Assembly (NCBI GenBank): GCA_017456985.1
Contig: JAFTIH010000004.1
Span: 1 to 53,021, forward strand
Direction: 5' to 3'
DNA length: 53,021 bases
Origin: Clostridia bacterium
GTDB lineage: Bacteria; Bacillota; Clostridia; Oscillospirales; CAG-272
This document shows, piece after piece, positions 1-8,284 of this stretch; position 1 is the stretch's first letter, and each line of letters opens with the position of its first letter. The position numbers and the translations under genes were made by a program. The notes under the pieces were generated by a model, which was not told the DNA's origin, ran no database searches, and was given only the letters and a program-made list of their open reading frames with translations.

Positions 1-891
1 CTTGGGCTGATAGTTCTCGTCGAGGTAGAACAGCGAAGCACCTGCGCTGGGAGCGATCGCCCAGTCGGTGACGTTGTTGATGGAGAAGCCGATGACCTTA
101 TCGTTCTTATCCGTCTTACCCGAAACGTTGCCCGACTTCATTGCGTCGGACATCTTTTTAAGCATATCGAAGTCCCAATCGCCCGCTTCAACGCGTGCGT
201 AGAAGTCGTCGATGCTGTCGAGCCAGGACACGGAGCCCTTGTTCTCGTTCATCACGTCGTTGTTGACGTAAACGACCCACGCAAGGCGGATCATATCGAT
301 GAAGTAGTCGCCTGCAAAGAGGTAGTACTTGTTCTGGTCGAAGGTACAGCCCTTGATGAACTCGGTGTACCAGCCGTCTGCCTCGTAGTCAAAGTAGTTG
401 ACGTACGCGTTGCCGCCGGCATCCGCACCGGGATCCTTGGTATTCCAAAGATAGCCGCTGTACATCGCACGGGAAAGTCCCCACAGGTCGTTGTTGTAGA
501 TGTCGGGGGAGGTTGCCGAATTGGAAAGAACGATGTCCTTCACGTCCTCGTGAACCTTGATGTAGGGCAGGTCGCGCTCCATATACTTGATGGTCACGTT
601 GAGGTCAGCCACAGCGCGCGCGTTGCGGGCAAGGACCTCCTTGGTCACCTCGTTGGAGTCTGCCGTGTCGGGTCCCTTGGTGTAGATGTTTGCCGCAGGG
701 AAGGTGCATTCGTCGTACTGGTTGATGGAAACCGCAAAACGAACCTCCTGACCGCCGAAATCGACGGTATCCCAGCTGCCGTCCACTCTCTCACCACCGC
801 CGCCGCCGGCACCGCCGCCGTCGCACGCAACGAGAAGCGAGAACATCATCGCGAAGACGAGAAGCAAGGAAATGATCTTGGTTGCTTTCAT
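1..891 (-). CDS. ABC transporter substrate-binding lipoprotein, C-terminus cut by window edge
   Basis: Extracellular solute-binding protein of the carbohydrate-uptake type; 297 codons are visible and the 3' end lies beyond the left edge. Residues 1-23 form a lipoprotein signal peptide: Lys-2 and Lys-5, a hydrophobic core, and a lipobox ending LVAC with Cys-23 as the lipidated residue. A Gly-rich linker follows, then the start of the mature domain (WDTVDFGGQEVRFAV). The aromatic- and Asp/Asn-rich body is typical of sugar-binding proteins of Clostridia, but the ligand cannot be read from the sequence. AAGGAG at 899-904 fixes the ATG at 891, and a consensus promoter lies about 45 bp upstream. 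Permease genes, if linked, would be to the left. Family assignment is from the signal peptide and overall sequence character, without a database search. Confidence 0.8.
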   Translation of the reverse strand, partial: MKATKIISLLLVFAMMFSLLVACDGGGAGGGGGERVDGSWDTVDFGGQEVRFAVSINQYDECTFPAANIYTKGPDTADSNEVTKEVLARNARAVADLNVTIKYMERDLPYIKVHEDVKDIVLSNSATSPDIYNNDLWGLSRAMYSGYLWNTKDPGADAGGNAYVNYFDYEADGWYTEFIKGCTFDQNKYYLFAGDYFIDMIRLAWVVYVNNDVMNENKGSVSWLDSIDDFYARVEAGDWDFDMLKKMSDAMKSGNVSGKTDKNDKVIGFSINNVTDWAIAPSAGASLFYLDENYQPK

Positions 892-935
892 TGAGAAACT
901 CCTTTACAATATTATTTAATTTCCAAGCAAAACAA

Positions 936-964
936 ATTATAGCACCCCGCGCGGTTTTTGTCAA
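936..964 (-). promoter_or_regulatory. Sigma-A type promoter of the solute-binding protein gene
   Basis: On the minus strand TTGACA (959-964) and TATAAT (936-941) are separated by exactly 17 bp. Both hexamers are perfect matches to the vegetative consensus, and the start codon is 45 bp downstream. Confidence 0.85.
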
Positions 965-1000
965 GCCGTCGGGGTGATTTTGCGGTATTTTTCCTACAAA

Positions 1001-2932
1001 TTATACATTTTGTTCACGATTTTCCCGTCCGCCGTGCGTTTCCTTTGCCAAAAGCGCACGCGCAACGGCAGATGCGACCGCCTTGGCGTCAATGCCGCAG
1101 GACGCAGGTAAAGGAACGCCCGCCTCGCCCTCGGCAAAATGCCCGTCAATAGCAAGCGTCGTATAAGAAAGATCGGACGGGGACTTTATTTGCAGGCGAA
1201 GCGCCGCTTCAAGAAGCATACCCGCACCGCCCCCGCGGATGCCCTCCTCCACGAAAATGACGGGAGCGCCCACAGGCAGAAGCGGAAGCACCCTTTCTGC
1301 CGTTTCGGCGTAGGGTGCAAGCGCTTCAAGAAGGATCATCCCCACGCGAACACCCGATTTTCCGAGCAGAAGCATCGCGTCGAGCGCTGCACTCACGGCG
1401 TTCCCGTAGGCGATCAAAACCGCCTCGGCACCCTCCAACCCGACGGCGCGGACGCCGTACTCTGTGAAGTCCTCCTCGGGGTAAAACAGCGCGTGGACGC
1501 GCTCGTCCTCGGCGCTGTTCGGATAGCGAATAAGTAAACAATTGTTTACATTTTGCGAGGAAATGAGCATCGCGCACAGCGAGCCGTAGCAGGCAGGCGT
1601 CAGGATGCGAACGTTCGGAATGTGGGAGGCAAACGCCACGTCGAAGATGCCGTGATGGGTCGCACCGTCCGCCTGCGCCAGCCCCGCGCGATCCACGAGA
1701 ATGCGCACGGGAAGTCCTTGCAGGGCAACGTCGTGGAGCAGGTTGTCGTAGGCGCGCTGTAGGAAGGTGGAATACACCGCAAAATACGGCTTCATCCCCG
1801 CGGCGCAAAGCCCTGCGGAAAAGGTCAGGGCATGCTCCTCGGCGATGCCCACGTCAAAATAGCGCTCGGGATATTTTTCGCCGAAGGCGGACAGTCCCGT
1901 TCCCTCTCCCATCGCCGCCGTGACCGCACAGATCGCCTCGTCCCGCCGGGCGAGCGCGCAAAGCATTTGCGAGGCAACGGAATGGAAGGTGTCGGGGGAC
2001 CCCTCTTGCGCGTTTTCGGCAGGCGCGGAGGGGACGCCGTGAAAGGCGGTCGGATCGTTTTCCGCCACGGCGTAGCCCTTGCCCTTGACGGTGCGCACGT
2101 GAACGACGACGGCGCATTCTCTGGCTTTTGCCTCTGCAAACGCCTTTTCCAGCGCGCGCACGTCGTGTCCGTCCACGGGACCGAGGTAGATGAGGCCGAG
2201 CTCCTCAAAGTAGTTATCGCGATAAACGCGCCGCTTGATGGCGCTTTTGGTTTTGGAAAGAAGCGCGGTCATCCCCTTGCCGAGGAGGGGAATATGCGAA
2301 AGAAAATTGCGCGTTCTCGTTTTGGTGGCACGGTATTTGCGAGAAATGCGGATGCGCGAAAGGTAGCGCGCAAACAGTCCGATATTTTTCGAGATGGACA
2401 TTTCGTTGTCGTTGAGCACGATGACCAGACGCAAATCGCGGCGGCAGTTATTGAGCGCCTCGTGGATCATACCGCCCGTAAAGGCACCGTCCCCCACCAC
2501 GGCGACGGTGTAGGCGTCCTTTTTCCGCAGCGCGTCCGCCTCGGCAAAGCCAAGGGCAGCGGAAACGGAGGTGGAGGAATGCCCCGTGCCGAAGGGGTCG
2601 TGCGCGCTCTCGGCGCGGCGGGGGAATCCCGACAGCCCGCCCGGGGTGCGCAGCGCATCAAAGCGGTCGGCTCTGCCCGTGAGGATCTTATGCACGTAGG
2701 ACTGATGCCCGACGTCGAAGATGACGTGGTCCTCGGGCGAGGAAAAGACGCGATGAAGCGCCACGGTGAGCTCCACGGCGCCGAGATTGGAGGCAAGATG
2801 CCCGCCCCGCGCCGTCACCTTCTCGACGAGAAAGCGGCGAAGCTCCTCACAAAGCGGAGAAAGCGCCTCGGGCGGGAGCCCTTTGACGTCCTCGGGGGAC
2901 TTTATTTGCGAGATATAGGGATAGTCGTTCAT
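1001..2932 (-). CDS. dxs: 1-deoxy-D-xylulose-5-phosphate synthase
   Basis: Thiamine-diphosphate enzyme that condenses pyruvate with glyceraldehyde-3-phosphate, the first step of the MEP isoprenoid pathway; it also supplies precursors of thiamine and pyridoxal. The protein is 643 aa, normal for the family. The N-terminal part has DVGHQSY (about 73-79), the ThDP motif GDGAFTGG (147-154) continuing to NDN (174-176), and the transketolase-like middle domain has GIAEEHALTFSAG with the catalytic Glu. AAAGGAAAAG precedes the ATG. It is the last gene of a three-gene unit with two small membrane proteins upstream. A perfect 16-bp AT-rich palindrome (1534-1549) is embedded in the coding sequence at NVNNCL, just before the conserved RYP segment. 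No clear terminator follows the stop. Assignment is secure. Confidence 0.97.
   Translation of the reverse strand: MNDYPYISQIKSPEDVKGLPPEALSPLCEELRRFLVEKVTARGGHLASNLGAVELTVALHRVFSSPEDHVIFDVGHQSYVHKILTGRADRFDALRTPGGLSGFPRRAESAHDPFGTGHSSTSVSAALGFAEADALRKKDAYTVAVVGDGAFTGGMIHEALNNCRRDLRLVIVLNDNEMSISKNIGLFARYLSRIRISRKYRATKTRTRNFLSHIPLLGKGMTALLSKTKSAIKRRVYRDNYFEELGLIYLGPVDGHDVRALEKAFAEAKARECAVVVHVRTVKGKGYAVAENDPTAFHGVPSAPAENAQEGSPDTFHSVASQMLCALARRDEAICAVTAAMGEGTGLSAFGEKYPERYFDVGIAEEHALTFSAGLCAAGMKPYFAVYSTFLQRAYDNLLHDVALQGLPVRILVDRAGLAQADGATHHGIFDVAFASHIPNVRILTPACYGSLCAMLISSQNVNNCLLIRYPNSAEDERVHALFYPEEDFTEYGVRAVGLEGAEAVLIAYGNAVSAALDAMLLLGKSGVRVGMILLEALAPYAETAERVLPLLPVGAPVIFVEEGIRGGGAGMLLEAALRLQIKSPSDLSYTTLAIDGHFAEGEAGVPLPASCGIDAKAVASAVARALLAKETHGGRENREQNV
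1534..1549. repeat. Dispersed palindrome GTAAACAATTGTTTAC, copy 1, inside dxs
   Basis: Perfect 16-bp dyad within the dxs reading frame. The same or a near-identical sequence occurs at 17023-17040, 28773-28790 and 51348-51363. It is AT-rich in an otherwise GC-rich gene. Confidence 0.7.
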
Positions 2933-2992
2933 TCTTTTCCTTTCTTCGTCTGCCGTGCAAAAGGCGCATCGGCTTGCGACAGGGACGCCAAC

Positions 2993-3220
2993 TTATTTTC
3001 TGCTTAACAGCGGGCGGATGATGCCAAAGCCAAGGGCAAGAAGCACCGTGACCGTGCAAAGCGCCAAAACCGCCGTGCTGTACGGAAAGGGCTCCGCGGC
3101 GAACAAAAAGAAGCCGAGTGCAAACGCAAGGGCGTTTAAGAGCGACCAAAGCACGTAGAAGAAATTGCGGACGGGGTGTGCGGGATGCGTGCTTTCGGTA
3201 TGCGTGTTTTTTTGTTTCAT
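2993..3220 (-). CDS. Small membrane protein, unknown function
   Basis: A 75-residue protein starting MKQKNTH, with a hydrophilic Thr/His-rich N-terminus of about 17 residues and two predicted membrane segments (about 19-40 and 45-68) ending in a basic tail. The start was set at 3220 rather than the upstream ATG because AAGGAGG sits just in front of it and overlaps the stop of the DUF1294 gene, which implies translational coupling. I recognise no family. It lies between a DUF1294 protein and dxs in one transcription unit; nothing in the sequence ties it to isoprenoid synthesis. Confidence 0.7.
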   Translation of the reverse strand: MKQKNTHTESTHPAHPVRNFFYVLWSLLNALAFALGFFLFAAEPFPYSTAVLALCTVTVLLALGFGIIRPLLSRK

Positions 3221-3233
3221 TCTCTTCCCCTCC

Positions 3234-3524
3234 TTACGCCGATATGCTCGCATAGGCAAAGCATGCGGCAACTGCCACCTGCAAGATCACGGACACGTTC
3301 AAAATGATGGCGAAGTGCCATTTGCGGCGTGCGTTTGACTTATGACGAAGGAGCACCTTACCGAGAAGCGCGCCCACGCCGCCGCCCAGCGTGGCGAGCG
3401 TCAGCAGAACGATCTCGGGCACGCGCGCACCGCTCCCCTTGGAGGCGAGCTTGTCGGCGAGGAAGAAGAAAAAGGTGATGAGCGACATCGCTCCCACGGT
3501 GATCAGATATATTTTGAGCATCAT
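3234..3524 (-). CDS. DUF1294 family membrane protein
   Basis: A 96-residue membrane protein. It matches the DUF1294 pattern: a first membrane helix (about 2-20), then DK, a short loop ending in RVPE, LLTLATLGGGVGALLGK and the RHKS motif, then a last membrane helix. The function of the family is not established. The ATG at 3524 (or 3521, an ATG-ATG pair) is preferred because it begins the first membrane segment and follows AAAGGG; an upstream in-frame ATG would add a charged stretch not expected in the family. It is the first gene of the unit that continues into the 75-aa protein and dxs, with a promoter at 3596-3624. Confidence 0.8.
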   Translation of the reverse strand: MMLKIYLITVGAMSLITFFFFLADKLASKGSGARVPEIVLLTLATLGGGVGALLGKVLLRHKSNARRKWHFAIILNVSVILQVAVAACFAYASISA

Positions 3525-3595
3525 TTTACCCTTTCCGCCGTCAAAAGCAGGGGTGCGTTCTCCCCGCAAAAGGCGGCGCATTCGTTACTTCGTTT

Positions 3596-3624
3596 ATTTT
3601 ATCACATTTTTCTGCCGCCGTCAA
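3596..3624 (-). promoter_or_regulatory. Promoter of the DUF1294-dxs operon
   Basis: TTGACG (3619-3624) and TAAAAT (3596-3601) on the minus strand, 17 bp apart, about 70 bp upstream of the first start codon. One mismatch in each hexamer. Confidence 0.75.
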
Positions 3625-3714
3625 GAGCGTTCCTTCGCATTTTTCCGCTTTTTTTCGCAAGGGCTCCTATACAAAAAATTCACGATTTTTTTGAGCAAAC
3701 GAGCCATCATCGCC

Positions 3715-3743
3715 TTGACATCGTGCGCGCTTTATAGTATAAT
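3715..3743 (+). promoter_or_regulatory. Promoter of the MarR-acyl-CoA synthetase operon
   Basis: TTGACA (3715-3720), 17 bp, TATAAT (3738-3743): a perfect vegetative promoter 31 bp upstream of the regulator's start. A MarR operator would be expected to overlap it; the imperfect AT dyad AAAAAT/ATTTTT just upstream (about 3674-3692) is a candidate only. Confidence 0.85.
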
Positions 3744-3774
3744 ATTTATGTTAATCTTGTTTTGGGAGGCAGGC

Positions 3775-4248
3775 ATGGCATATTTCGACCGCTTCGTCGC
3801 ATTCACGACGATGATCGACGACATCGGCAAATCCATTCAAAAGATCAAAACGGACCGTATGGAGCGCTTTGGTTTGCAAAGCACCGACGCCCTCTGTCTT
3901 GCCGTTCTCAGCCGCCGTCCCGAGGGACTTTCGCTGACGGCGCTTGCCGCCGCCTGCCGTTTGGACAAGGCTGCCGTTTCCCGCGCGATGCATCGCTTGT
4001 TTGAGAGCGGCAACGTTGCTTACCGCGAGAGCGCGACAAAAAACACCTACCGCGCCCCGCTCGTGCTGACTGACAAGGGCAAAGCGGTCGTCGGCGCGAT
4101 GCGGGAGCTTGCCGCGGACGCCGTCACGCACGCCTCTGCGGACGTTTCACCCGAAAGCCTTGAGATCCTTTACGCATCGCTTGAGCAGATCCGCAAAAGC
4201 CTTGCCCGGTACGCATCCGAGCTTGAGCAGAGTGCGCAAGACGAATAA
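3775..4248 (+). CDS. MarR-family transcriptional regulator
   Basis: A 157-residue winged-helix regulator. The core LSLTALAAACRLDKAAVSRAMHRLFESGNV (helix-turn-helix with recognition helix around KAAVSRAMHRL) is followed by a wing and an LTDKGKAVV segment, the usual MarR order, with flanking dimerisation helices at both ends. The ATG at 3775 follows GGGAGGC at proper spacing; the longer upstream reading frame is noise. The next gene, an acyl-CoA synthetase, starts 45 bp downstream in the same direction, so the likely role is a repressor of its own operon that senses a fatty acid, acyl-CoA or aromatic acid. The ligand is inferred from context only. Confidence 0.88.
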   Translation: MAYFDRFVAFTTMIDDIGKSIQKIKTDRMERFGLQSTDALCLAVLSRRPEGLSLTALAAACRLDKAAVSRAMHRLFESGNVAYRESATKNTYRAPLVLTDKGKAVVGAMRELAADAVTHASADVSPESLEILYASLEQIRKSLARYASELEQSAQDE

Positions 4249-4293
4249 GCGCGCCGCAAGCATCCTCTCCAACCACACCGAAAGGAAATTCTT

Positions 4294-5994
4294 ATGAAGC
4301 AAAGAATCCGCATTCAAAACAAAGACAAGACCGCACGCATCTTCCGCCCCGCCGCATCCTTTGCGGAGCTGGTGGAGCATATGAAGGAGCACGGCGGAAA
4401 AACGGCGTTTATGTGGAACGCCTCCTCCGAGAATGGTATCGACGGTACCCTCAATTACGAGCTGTTGACCGAAAGGATCACCGCCGTTGCCGCCGCACTC
4501 TCGGCAAGAGGACTCGCAAGCGCGCACGTCGGCTTCGTAGGCGCCCCTTCCGTCGCTTATATGGCGGCAATGCTGGGCGTTCTTCTCGCGGGCGGCGTGA
4601 TCGTCCCTCTCGACCGTGAGCATACGACGGAGCGTGCCGCAACGCTCTTGCGCCGTGCCAAGGTCAAGGCGCTGTTTTTCGGGGCGGGTATCGCCGCCGA
4701 CGGCGTCAAGCTGGGCGCAAAGCGGAGCCTTTGCTGTGATATGACCGACACCGCCGAGGGGGAGAGCGCGATCTCCTTTTCCGCACTCGTAGAGGAGGGA
4801 CGGGCGGCGATCGCTGCGGGATATACGCCCCCCGCTGTCCCCGAGGATCGTCTTGCGGCGCTGCTTTTTACCTCGGGCACGGTGGGAGAGCGTAAATGCG
4901 CGATGCTCACGGCAGGCGCCCTGCTTGCGGGCGTGAACGCCGCGTGCGCCTCGGTGGAGCTGGAAAAGTCCGACCTCGTGCTTTCCGCACTTCCCTTCCA
5001 TCACCCCTTCACCTTCTCGTCGCTGTTCGTGATCTTTAATTACGGCGCGACGGTGGCGATCAACGACGAGCCCAAAAATCTCGTCGCGAATATGAAAAAA
5101 TACCGTCCGACGGCGATGTTCCTCGTGCCGCTCTACATCAGCGCGCTTTACAACCGTCTGTGGGACGACAACAAGCAGATGAACCACGCGCGCGGGCTTC
5201 ACCTCGGCATCAGGACCTCCAACGTCTTCTTGAATTTCGGCATTGATCTGCGTGACAAGCTCTTCTCGCACACGAGAGGCTTCTTCGGCGGCAGACTGCG
5301 CACCGTCATCTCGGGCGGCGCGCCGCTCAACCCCAAGCTGATCTACGCCTTTGAATCGCTGGGCATTTCCGTTTACGAGGGCTACGGCATCACCGAATGC
5401 GGTCCCTTCGTCAGCGTCACCCCTTATTACGCAAGACGCGTCGGCTCGGTGGGCAAGCCCCTGCCCGGTGTTTCCGTCCGTATCGACGGTGAGGGCGTGC
5501 GCAGCGAGCACGGCTACGAGGAGGGCGAGATCGAGGTCAAGGGCGCGGGCGTGATGCAGGGTTATCTTGACGAGGAGCACAACGACCTCGTTTTCACGCT
5601 CGACGGCTACTTCCGCACGGGCGACGTGGGATATCTTGACCGCGACGGCTATCTGTACGTGACGGGACGCAAAAAGTCCGTGATCGTGCTGGACAACGGC
5701 AGAAACGTTGCCCCCGAGGAGCTAGAAGAATACCTGCTTTCCATCCCCGAGGTAGAGGACGCGCTCGTTTCGGGCAAAAAGGACGAGGCGGGCATCGTAC
5801 GACTGCACGCGGCGCTCTTTCCGAAGGCAGACGCGCGTGCGGAAAGGGGCGACGAGGAGATGCTGGCGCTTTTGCACGAGCGTGTAGAGGAGCTTAACCG
5901 CCGTCTTCCTCTCTTCAAGCGGATGCACGAGGTCTCCCTTTCGCCTGAGCCCTTTCCCCGCAACGCCTCGGGCAAGCTCATTCGTACCCTCTGA
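4294..5994 (+). CDS. AMP-dependent acyl-CoA synthetase (long-chain fatty acid-CoA ligase type)
   Basis: ATP-dependent activation of a carboxylic acid, most likely a fatty acid, to an acyl-adenylate and then acyl-CoA. The 566-aa protein has the ANL superfamily motifs in order: LLFTSGTVGERK (phosphate loop, about 193-204), a HHPF segment, ISGGAPL, YEGYGITECGP (about 360-370), YFRTGDVGYLD with the conserved TGD, GRKKSVIV (hinge), and a C-terminal NASGK with the catalytic Lys. AAAGGA precedes the ATG. It follows a MarR regulator in one operon, as many regulated fatty-acid activation genes do. An acyl-ACP synthetase role for recycling fatty acids into lipids is an alternative; substrate chain length cannot be read. 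No obvious terminator separates it from the purine promoter downstream. Confidence 0.88.
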   Translation: MKQRIRIQNKDKTARIFRPAASFAELVEHMKEHGGKTAFMWNASSENGIDGTLNYELLTERITAVAAALSARGLASAHVGFVGAPSVAYMAAMLGVLLAGGVIVPLDREHTTERAATLLRRAKVKALFFGAGIAADGVKLGAKRSLCCDMTDTAEGESAISFSALVEEGRAAIAAGYTPPAVPEDRLAALLFTSGTVGERKCAMLTAGALLAGVNAACASVELEKSDLVLSALPFHHPFTFSSLFVIFNYGATVAINDEPKNLVANMKKYRPTAMFLVPLYISALYNRLWDDNKQMNHARGLHLGIRTSNVFLNFGIDLRDKLFSHTRGFFGGRLRTVISGGAPLNPKLIYAFESLGISVYEGYGITECGPFVSVTPYYARRVGSVGKPLPGVSVRIDGEGVRSEHGYEEGEIEVKGAGVMQGYLDEEHNDLVFTLDGYFRTGDVGYLDRDGYLYVTGRKKSVIVLDNGRNVAPEELEEYLLSIPEVEDALVSGKKDEAGIVRLHAALFPKADARAERGDEEMLALLHERVEELNRRLPLFKRMHEVSLSPEPFPRNASGKLIRTL

Positions 5995-6041
5995 TACAAA
6001 AAAGCAATACCGCACCGTCGAAAATTCGGCACTTTTGCCGA

Positions 6042-6070
6042 TTGACAAGATTTCTTCAATGAAATAAAAT
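6042..6070 (+). promoter_or_regulatory. Promoter of the purine biosynthesis operon
   Basis: TTGACA (6042-6047), 17 bp, TAAAAT (6065-6070), 50 bp before the purE start. The leader is too short for a purine riboswitch, and I saw none of its conserved core, nor an obvious paired PurR box. Confidence 0.85.
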
Positions 6071-6120
6071 ATATTTATAAAATTCGCGCGCCGCGTGCGC
6101 CGAGCGAAGGAGATTTTACT

Positions 6121-6615
6121 ATGAAAAAAGTCGCCATTATCATGGGAAGCGACAGCGACCTTCCCGTCGTTGAGAAAGCCGCCGACGTTCTGAAGGAATA
6201 CGGCGTTCCCTTTGAGGTCCACGTATATTCCGCGCACCGCACGCCCGAGGAGGCGCGCGCGTTTGCACTTGGCGCCCGCGCAAATGGCTTTGGCGCCGTG
6301 ATCTGCGCCGCAGGTATGGCGGCACACCTTGCGGGTGCGTTTGCTGCAAACACCACGCTTCCCGTTATCGGTATTCCGATTGCAGGCAGCCGTCTTGACG
6401 GTATGGACGCCCTGCTTTCCACCGTACAGATGCCCACGGGGCTTCCCGTAGCGACCGTCGCCATCAACGGTGCGGCAAACGCCGCGCTGCTCGCCATCCA
6501 GATGCTCGCCATCACCGACGGCGCGCTTGCCGAGAAATTAGACGAGGCAAGAGATGCGGGCAAAGCAAAGGTCCTTGAAAAGGACGCTGCCGTTTGCGCA
6601 AGATTCAACGGCTGA
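6121..6615 (+). CDS. purE: N5-carboxyaminoimidazole ribonucleotide mutase, PurE catalytic subunit
   Basis: Class I PurE converts N5-CAIR to CAIR in de novo purine synthesis. The 164-aa length and motifs fit: MGSDSDLP (8-15), SAHRTPEEA (37-45, with the active-site His), ICAAGMAAHLAGAFAA and the mobile loop GSRLDGMDALLSTVQMP. GAAGGAG precedes the ATG. First gene of the pur operon, directly behind the promoter. Class I enzymes normally need PurK to make N5-CAIR; no purK is present in this cluster, so it must be elsewhere in the genome or be replaced by direct use of AIR and CO2. Confidence 0.96.
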   Translation: MKKVAIIMGSDSDLPVVEKAADVLKEYGVPFEVHVYSAHRTPEEARAFALGARANGFGAVICAAGMAAHLAGAFAANTTLPVIGIPIAGSRLDGMDALLSTVQMPTGLPVATVAINGAANAALLAIQMLAITDGALAEKLDEARDAGKAKVLEKDAAVCARFNG

Positions 6616-6622
6616 TCGCTAA

Positions 6623-6675
6623 GAGCGACACGGCTGTCCACTCTGCGGACCCGCATTGCGTGCAGCTCGTTTTTT
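6623..6675 (+). terminator. Possible terminator or attenuator between purE and purF
   Basis: Interrupted stem GAGC...CACG (6623-6632) pairing with CGTG...GCTC (6659-6668), enclosing a small GTCC/GGAC hairpin and followed by six T residues (6670-6675). A second hairpin, TTCCGCAC/GTGCGGAA (6682-6700), follows without a T tract. The two lie in the 130-bp purE-purF gap, so transcript levels could drop here. The stem is imperfect, so this is tentative. Confidence 0.4.
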
Positions 6676-6745
6676 CACTGCTTCCGCACAACGTGCGGAA
6701 AGCACTTCACCCTTGTGATCTAAAAAAAGGAGATACAGTTTTTCT

Positions 6746-8179
6746 ATGGGCAATTTGAAAGAAGAATGCGGCGTGTTCGGCGTCTTTTCGCGTGAGCCCT
6801 ACGACGTAGCCAGAATGACCTATTACGGTCTTTTTGCATTGCAGCACCGCGGACAGGAGAGCGCGGGCATCGTGGTCAACGACGACGGGCTTTTCCGCAC
6901 GCATAAGGATGCAGGAACGGTGGAAGAGGTCTTTAGCGCCCCCGTTTTCGAGAAGCTCGGTCTTGGCAACATGGCAGTGGGTCACGTGCGCTACGGCACC
7001 GCCGAAACCAAGGAGCGCATCAACGCACAGCCAATGGTCATCAACCATATCAAGGGAAAAATGGCGATCGCAAACAACGGAACTCTCGTCAACGCCTTGG
7101 CACTGCGCGAGGAGTTAGAGCTTACCGGCTCTATTTTCCACACGGCGTCGGATGCCGAGGTCATCGCGTATCTTATCACGAGAGAGCGCCTTACCGCGCC
7201 CTCCATTGAGGTTGCCGTTGAGCGCGCCGTTGCACATCTCGTCGGCTCCTTCTCGCTGCTCGTGATGTCCCCCAAGAAGCTCGTCGCCGTGCGCGACCCC
7301 TGGGGCTTCCATCCCCTTTGCTACGGACAGACGGCAGACGGACGCATCGTGATCGCCTCTGAAAGCTGTGCGCTCGACTCTGTGGGCGCTACGCTCTGCC
7401 GCGATCTCGCCCCCGGTGAGATCATCGTCGTTGATGAAAACGGCATCCGCAGCATCACCACGCACGTAGGCTCGCGCCCCCATGCGAAGTGCGTATTCGA
7501 GTACATTTATTTTGCACGTCCCGACTCCTGCATTGACGGCACGACGGTACATAGCGCCCGTCTTGCGGCAGGTGCGGCACTTGCCAAGGAGCATCCCGTA
7601 GAGGCAGACGTGGTCATCGGCGTTCCCGACTCGGGACTTGACGCCGCCATCGGCTACGCGAAGGAATCGGGCATTCCTTACGAGATCGGTTTTATCAAAA
7701 ACAAATACATCGGTCGTACCTTTATCGCGCCCGGACAGGCAAACCGCGAGGACAAGGTGCGCATCAAGCTCAACCCCATCGCAGAGGTCGTACGCGGCAA
7801 GCGCGTGGTGCTGGTGGATGACTCCATCGTGCGCGGTACGACGGGTGGGCGCATCGTGCAGCTTTTGCGCGATGCAGGTGCAAAGGAGATCCATATGCGC
7901 ATCTCCTCTCCCCCCTTCCTTAACCCCTGCTACTACGGCACGGATATTGATTCACGCGATCACCTGATCGCCTGCAAGCATACGGCAGAAGAGATTGCTC
8001 GCATCATGAACGCAGATTCGCTCGGCTACCTCAGCCTTGACAGTGCAAAGCGCCTTGCGGGAGAGGAAAACGCGTGCGAGTTCTGCACCGCTTGCTTTGA
8101 CGGTAAGTATCCCACCGACGTTCCCGAGGTCAAGCCCGTATGCAAATACGAGCGCAAGATCTCCGAGGGAAAGAAATAA
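6746..8179 (+). CDS. purF: Amidophosphoribosyltransferase
   Basis: Commits PRPP and glutamine to purine synthesis by forming phosphoribosylamine. The 477-aa protein begins MGNLKEECGVFG: the short propeptide must be cleaved so that Cys-8 becomes the N-terminal glutamine-amidotransferase nucleophile. The Ntn domain contains LQHRGQESAG and GHVRYGT; the phosphoribosyltransferase domain has VVLVDDSIVRGTT, the PRPP loop. Cysteines in KCVFEY, NPCYYG and CEFCTACF match the [4Fe-4S] ligands of the Bacillus-type enzyme, whose cluster makes it oxygen sensitive. AAAGGAG lies unusually far (about 12 nt) from the ATG. Separated from purE by possible attenuator hairpins and followed by a terminator-like hairpin. 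Confidence 0.97.
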   Translation: MGNLKEECGVFGVFSREPYDVARMTYYGLFALQHRGQESAGIVVNDDGLFRTHKDAGTVEEVFSAPVFEKLGLGNMAVGHVRYGTAETKERINAQPMVINHIKGKMAIANNGTLVNALALREELELTGSIFHTASDAEVIAYLITRERLTAPSIEVAVERAVAHLVGSFSLLVMSPKKLVAVRDPWGFHPLCYGQTADGRIVIASESCALDSVGATLCRDLAPGEIIVVDENGIRSITTHVGSRPHAKCVFEYIYFARPDSCIDGTTVHSARLAAGAALAKEHPVEADVVIGVPDSGLDAAIGYAKESGIPYEIGFIKNKYIGRTFIAPGQANREDKVRIKLNPIAEVVRGKRVVLVDDSIVRGTTGGRIVQLLRDAGAKEIHMRISSPPFLNPCYYGTDIDSRDHLIACKHTAEEIARIMNADSLGYLSLDSAKRLAGEENACEFCTACFDGKYPTDVPEVKPVCKYERKISEGKK

Positions 8180-8187
8180 ATTTCGGC

Positions 8188-8219
8188 AAGCCCGCCAAGC
8201 GTTTTCGCGACGGGCTTTT
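8188..8219 (+). terminator. Terminator-like hairpin after purF
   Basis: AAGCCCG (8188-8194) pairs with CGGGCTT (8211-8217), with an inner GCG/CGC pair, and is followed by TTTT. It sits in the 105-bp gap before the IMP cyclohydrolase gene, so it may reduce read-through or mark a sub-operon boundary. No strong new promoter was seen downstream of it. Confidence 0.6.
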
Positions 8220-8284
8220 CCGCGTTATCCGGCTTCTTTAATAAAACAATATAAATCGAGAGAACGAAAGGAAGGACACAAGGT

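Noticed and set aside
1534-1549. GlnR/TnrA nitrogen-control site for the dispersed palindrome
   Set aside because: TGTNAN7TNACA needs 7 bases between the half sites; the palindrome has 8, and its copies lie within genes and 3' regions rather than at promoters.
3391-3774. N-terminal extension of the MarR regulator from 3391
   Set aside because: It would run through the divergent DUF1294 gene and both promoters; the ATG at 3775 has its own ribosome site.
4147-5580. Long minus-strand open frame opposite the acyl-CoA synthetase
   Set aside because: Composition is that of an antisense shadow of a GC-rich gene (Arg/His/Gly/Ala-rich, no motif), and the plus-strand gene has all family motifs. The same applies to the large minus frames opposite 8597-10213 and 13291-14847.
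6071-6120. Purine or PRPP riboswitch before purE
   Set aside because: Only about 50 nt separate promoter and start codon, too short for either aptamer, and no conserved core is seen.
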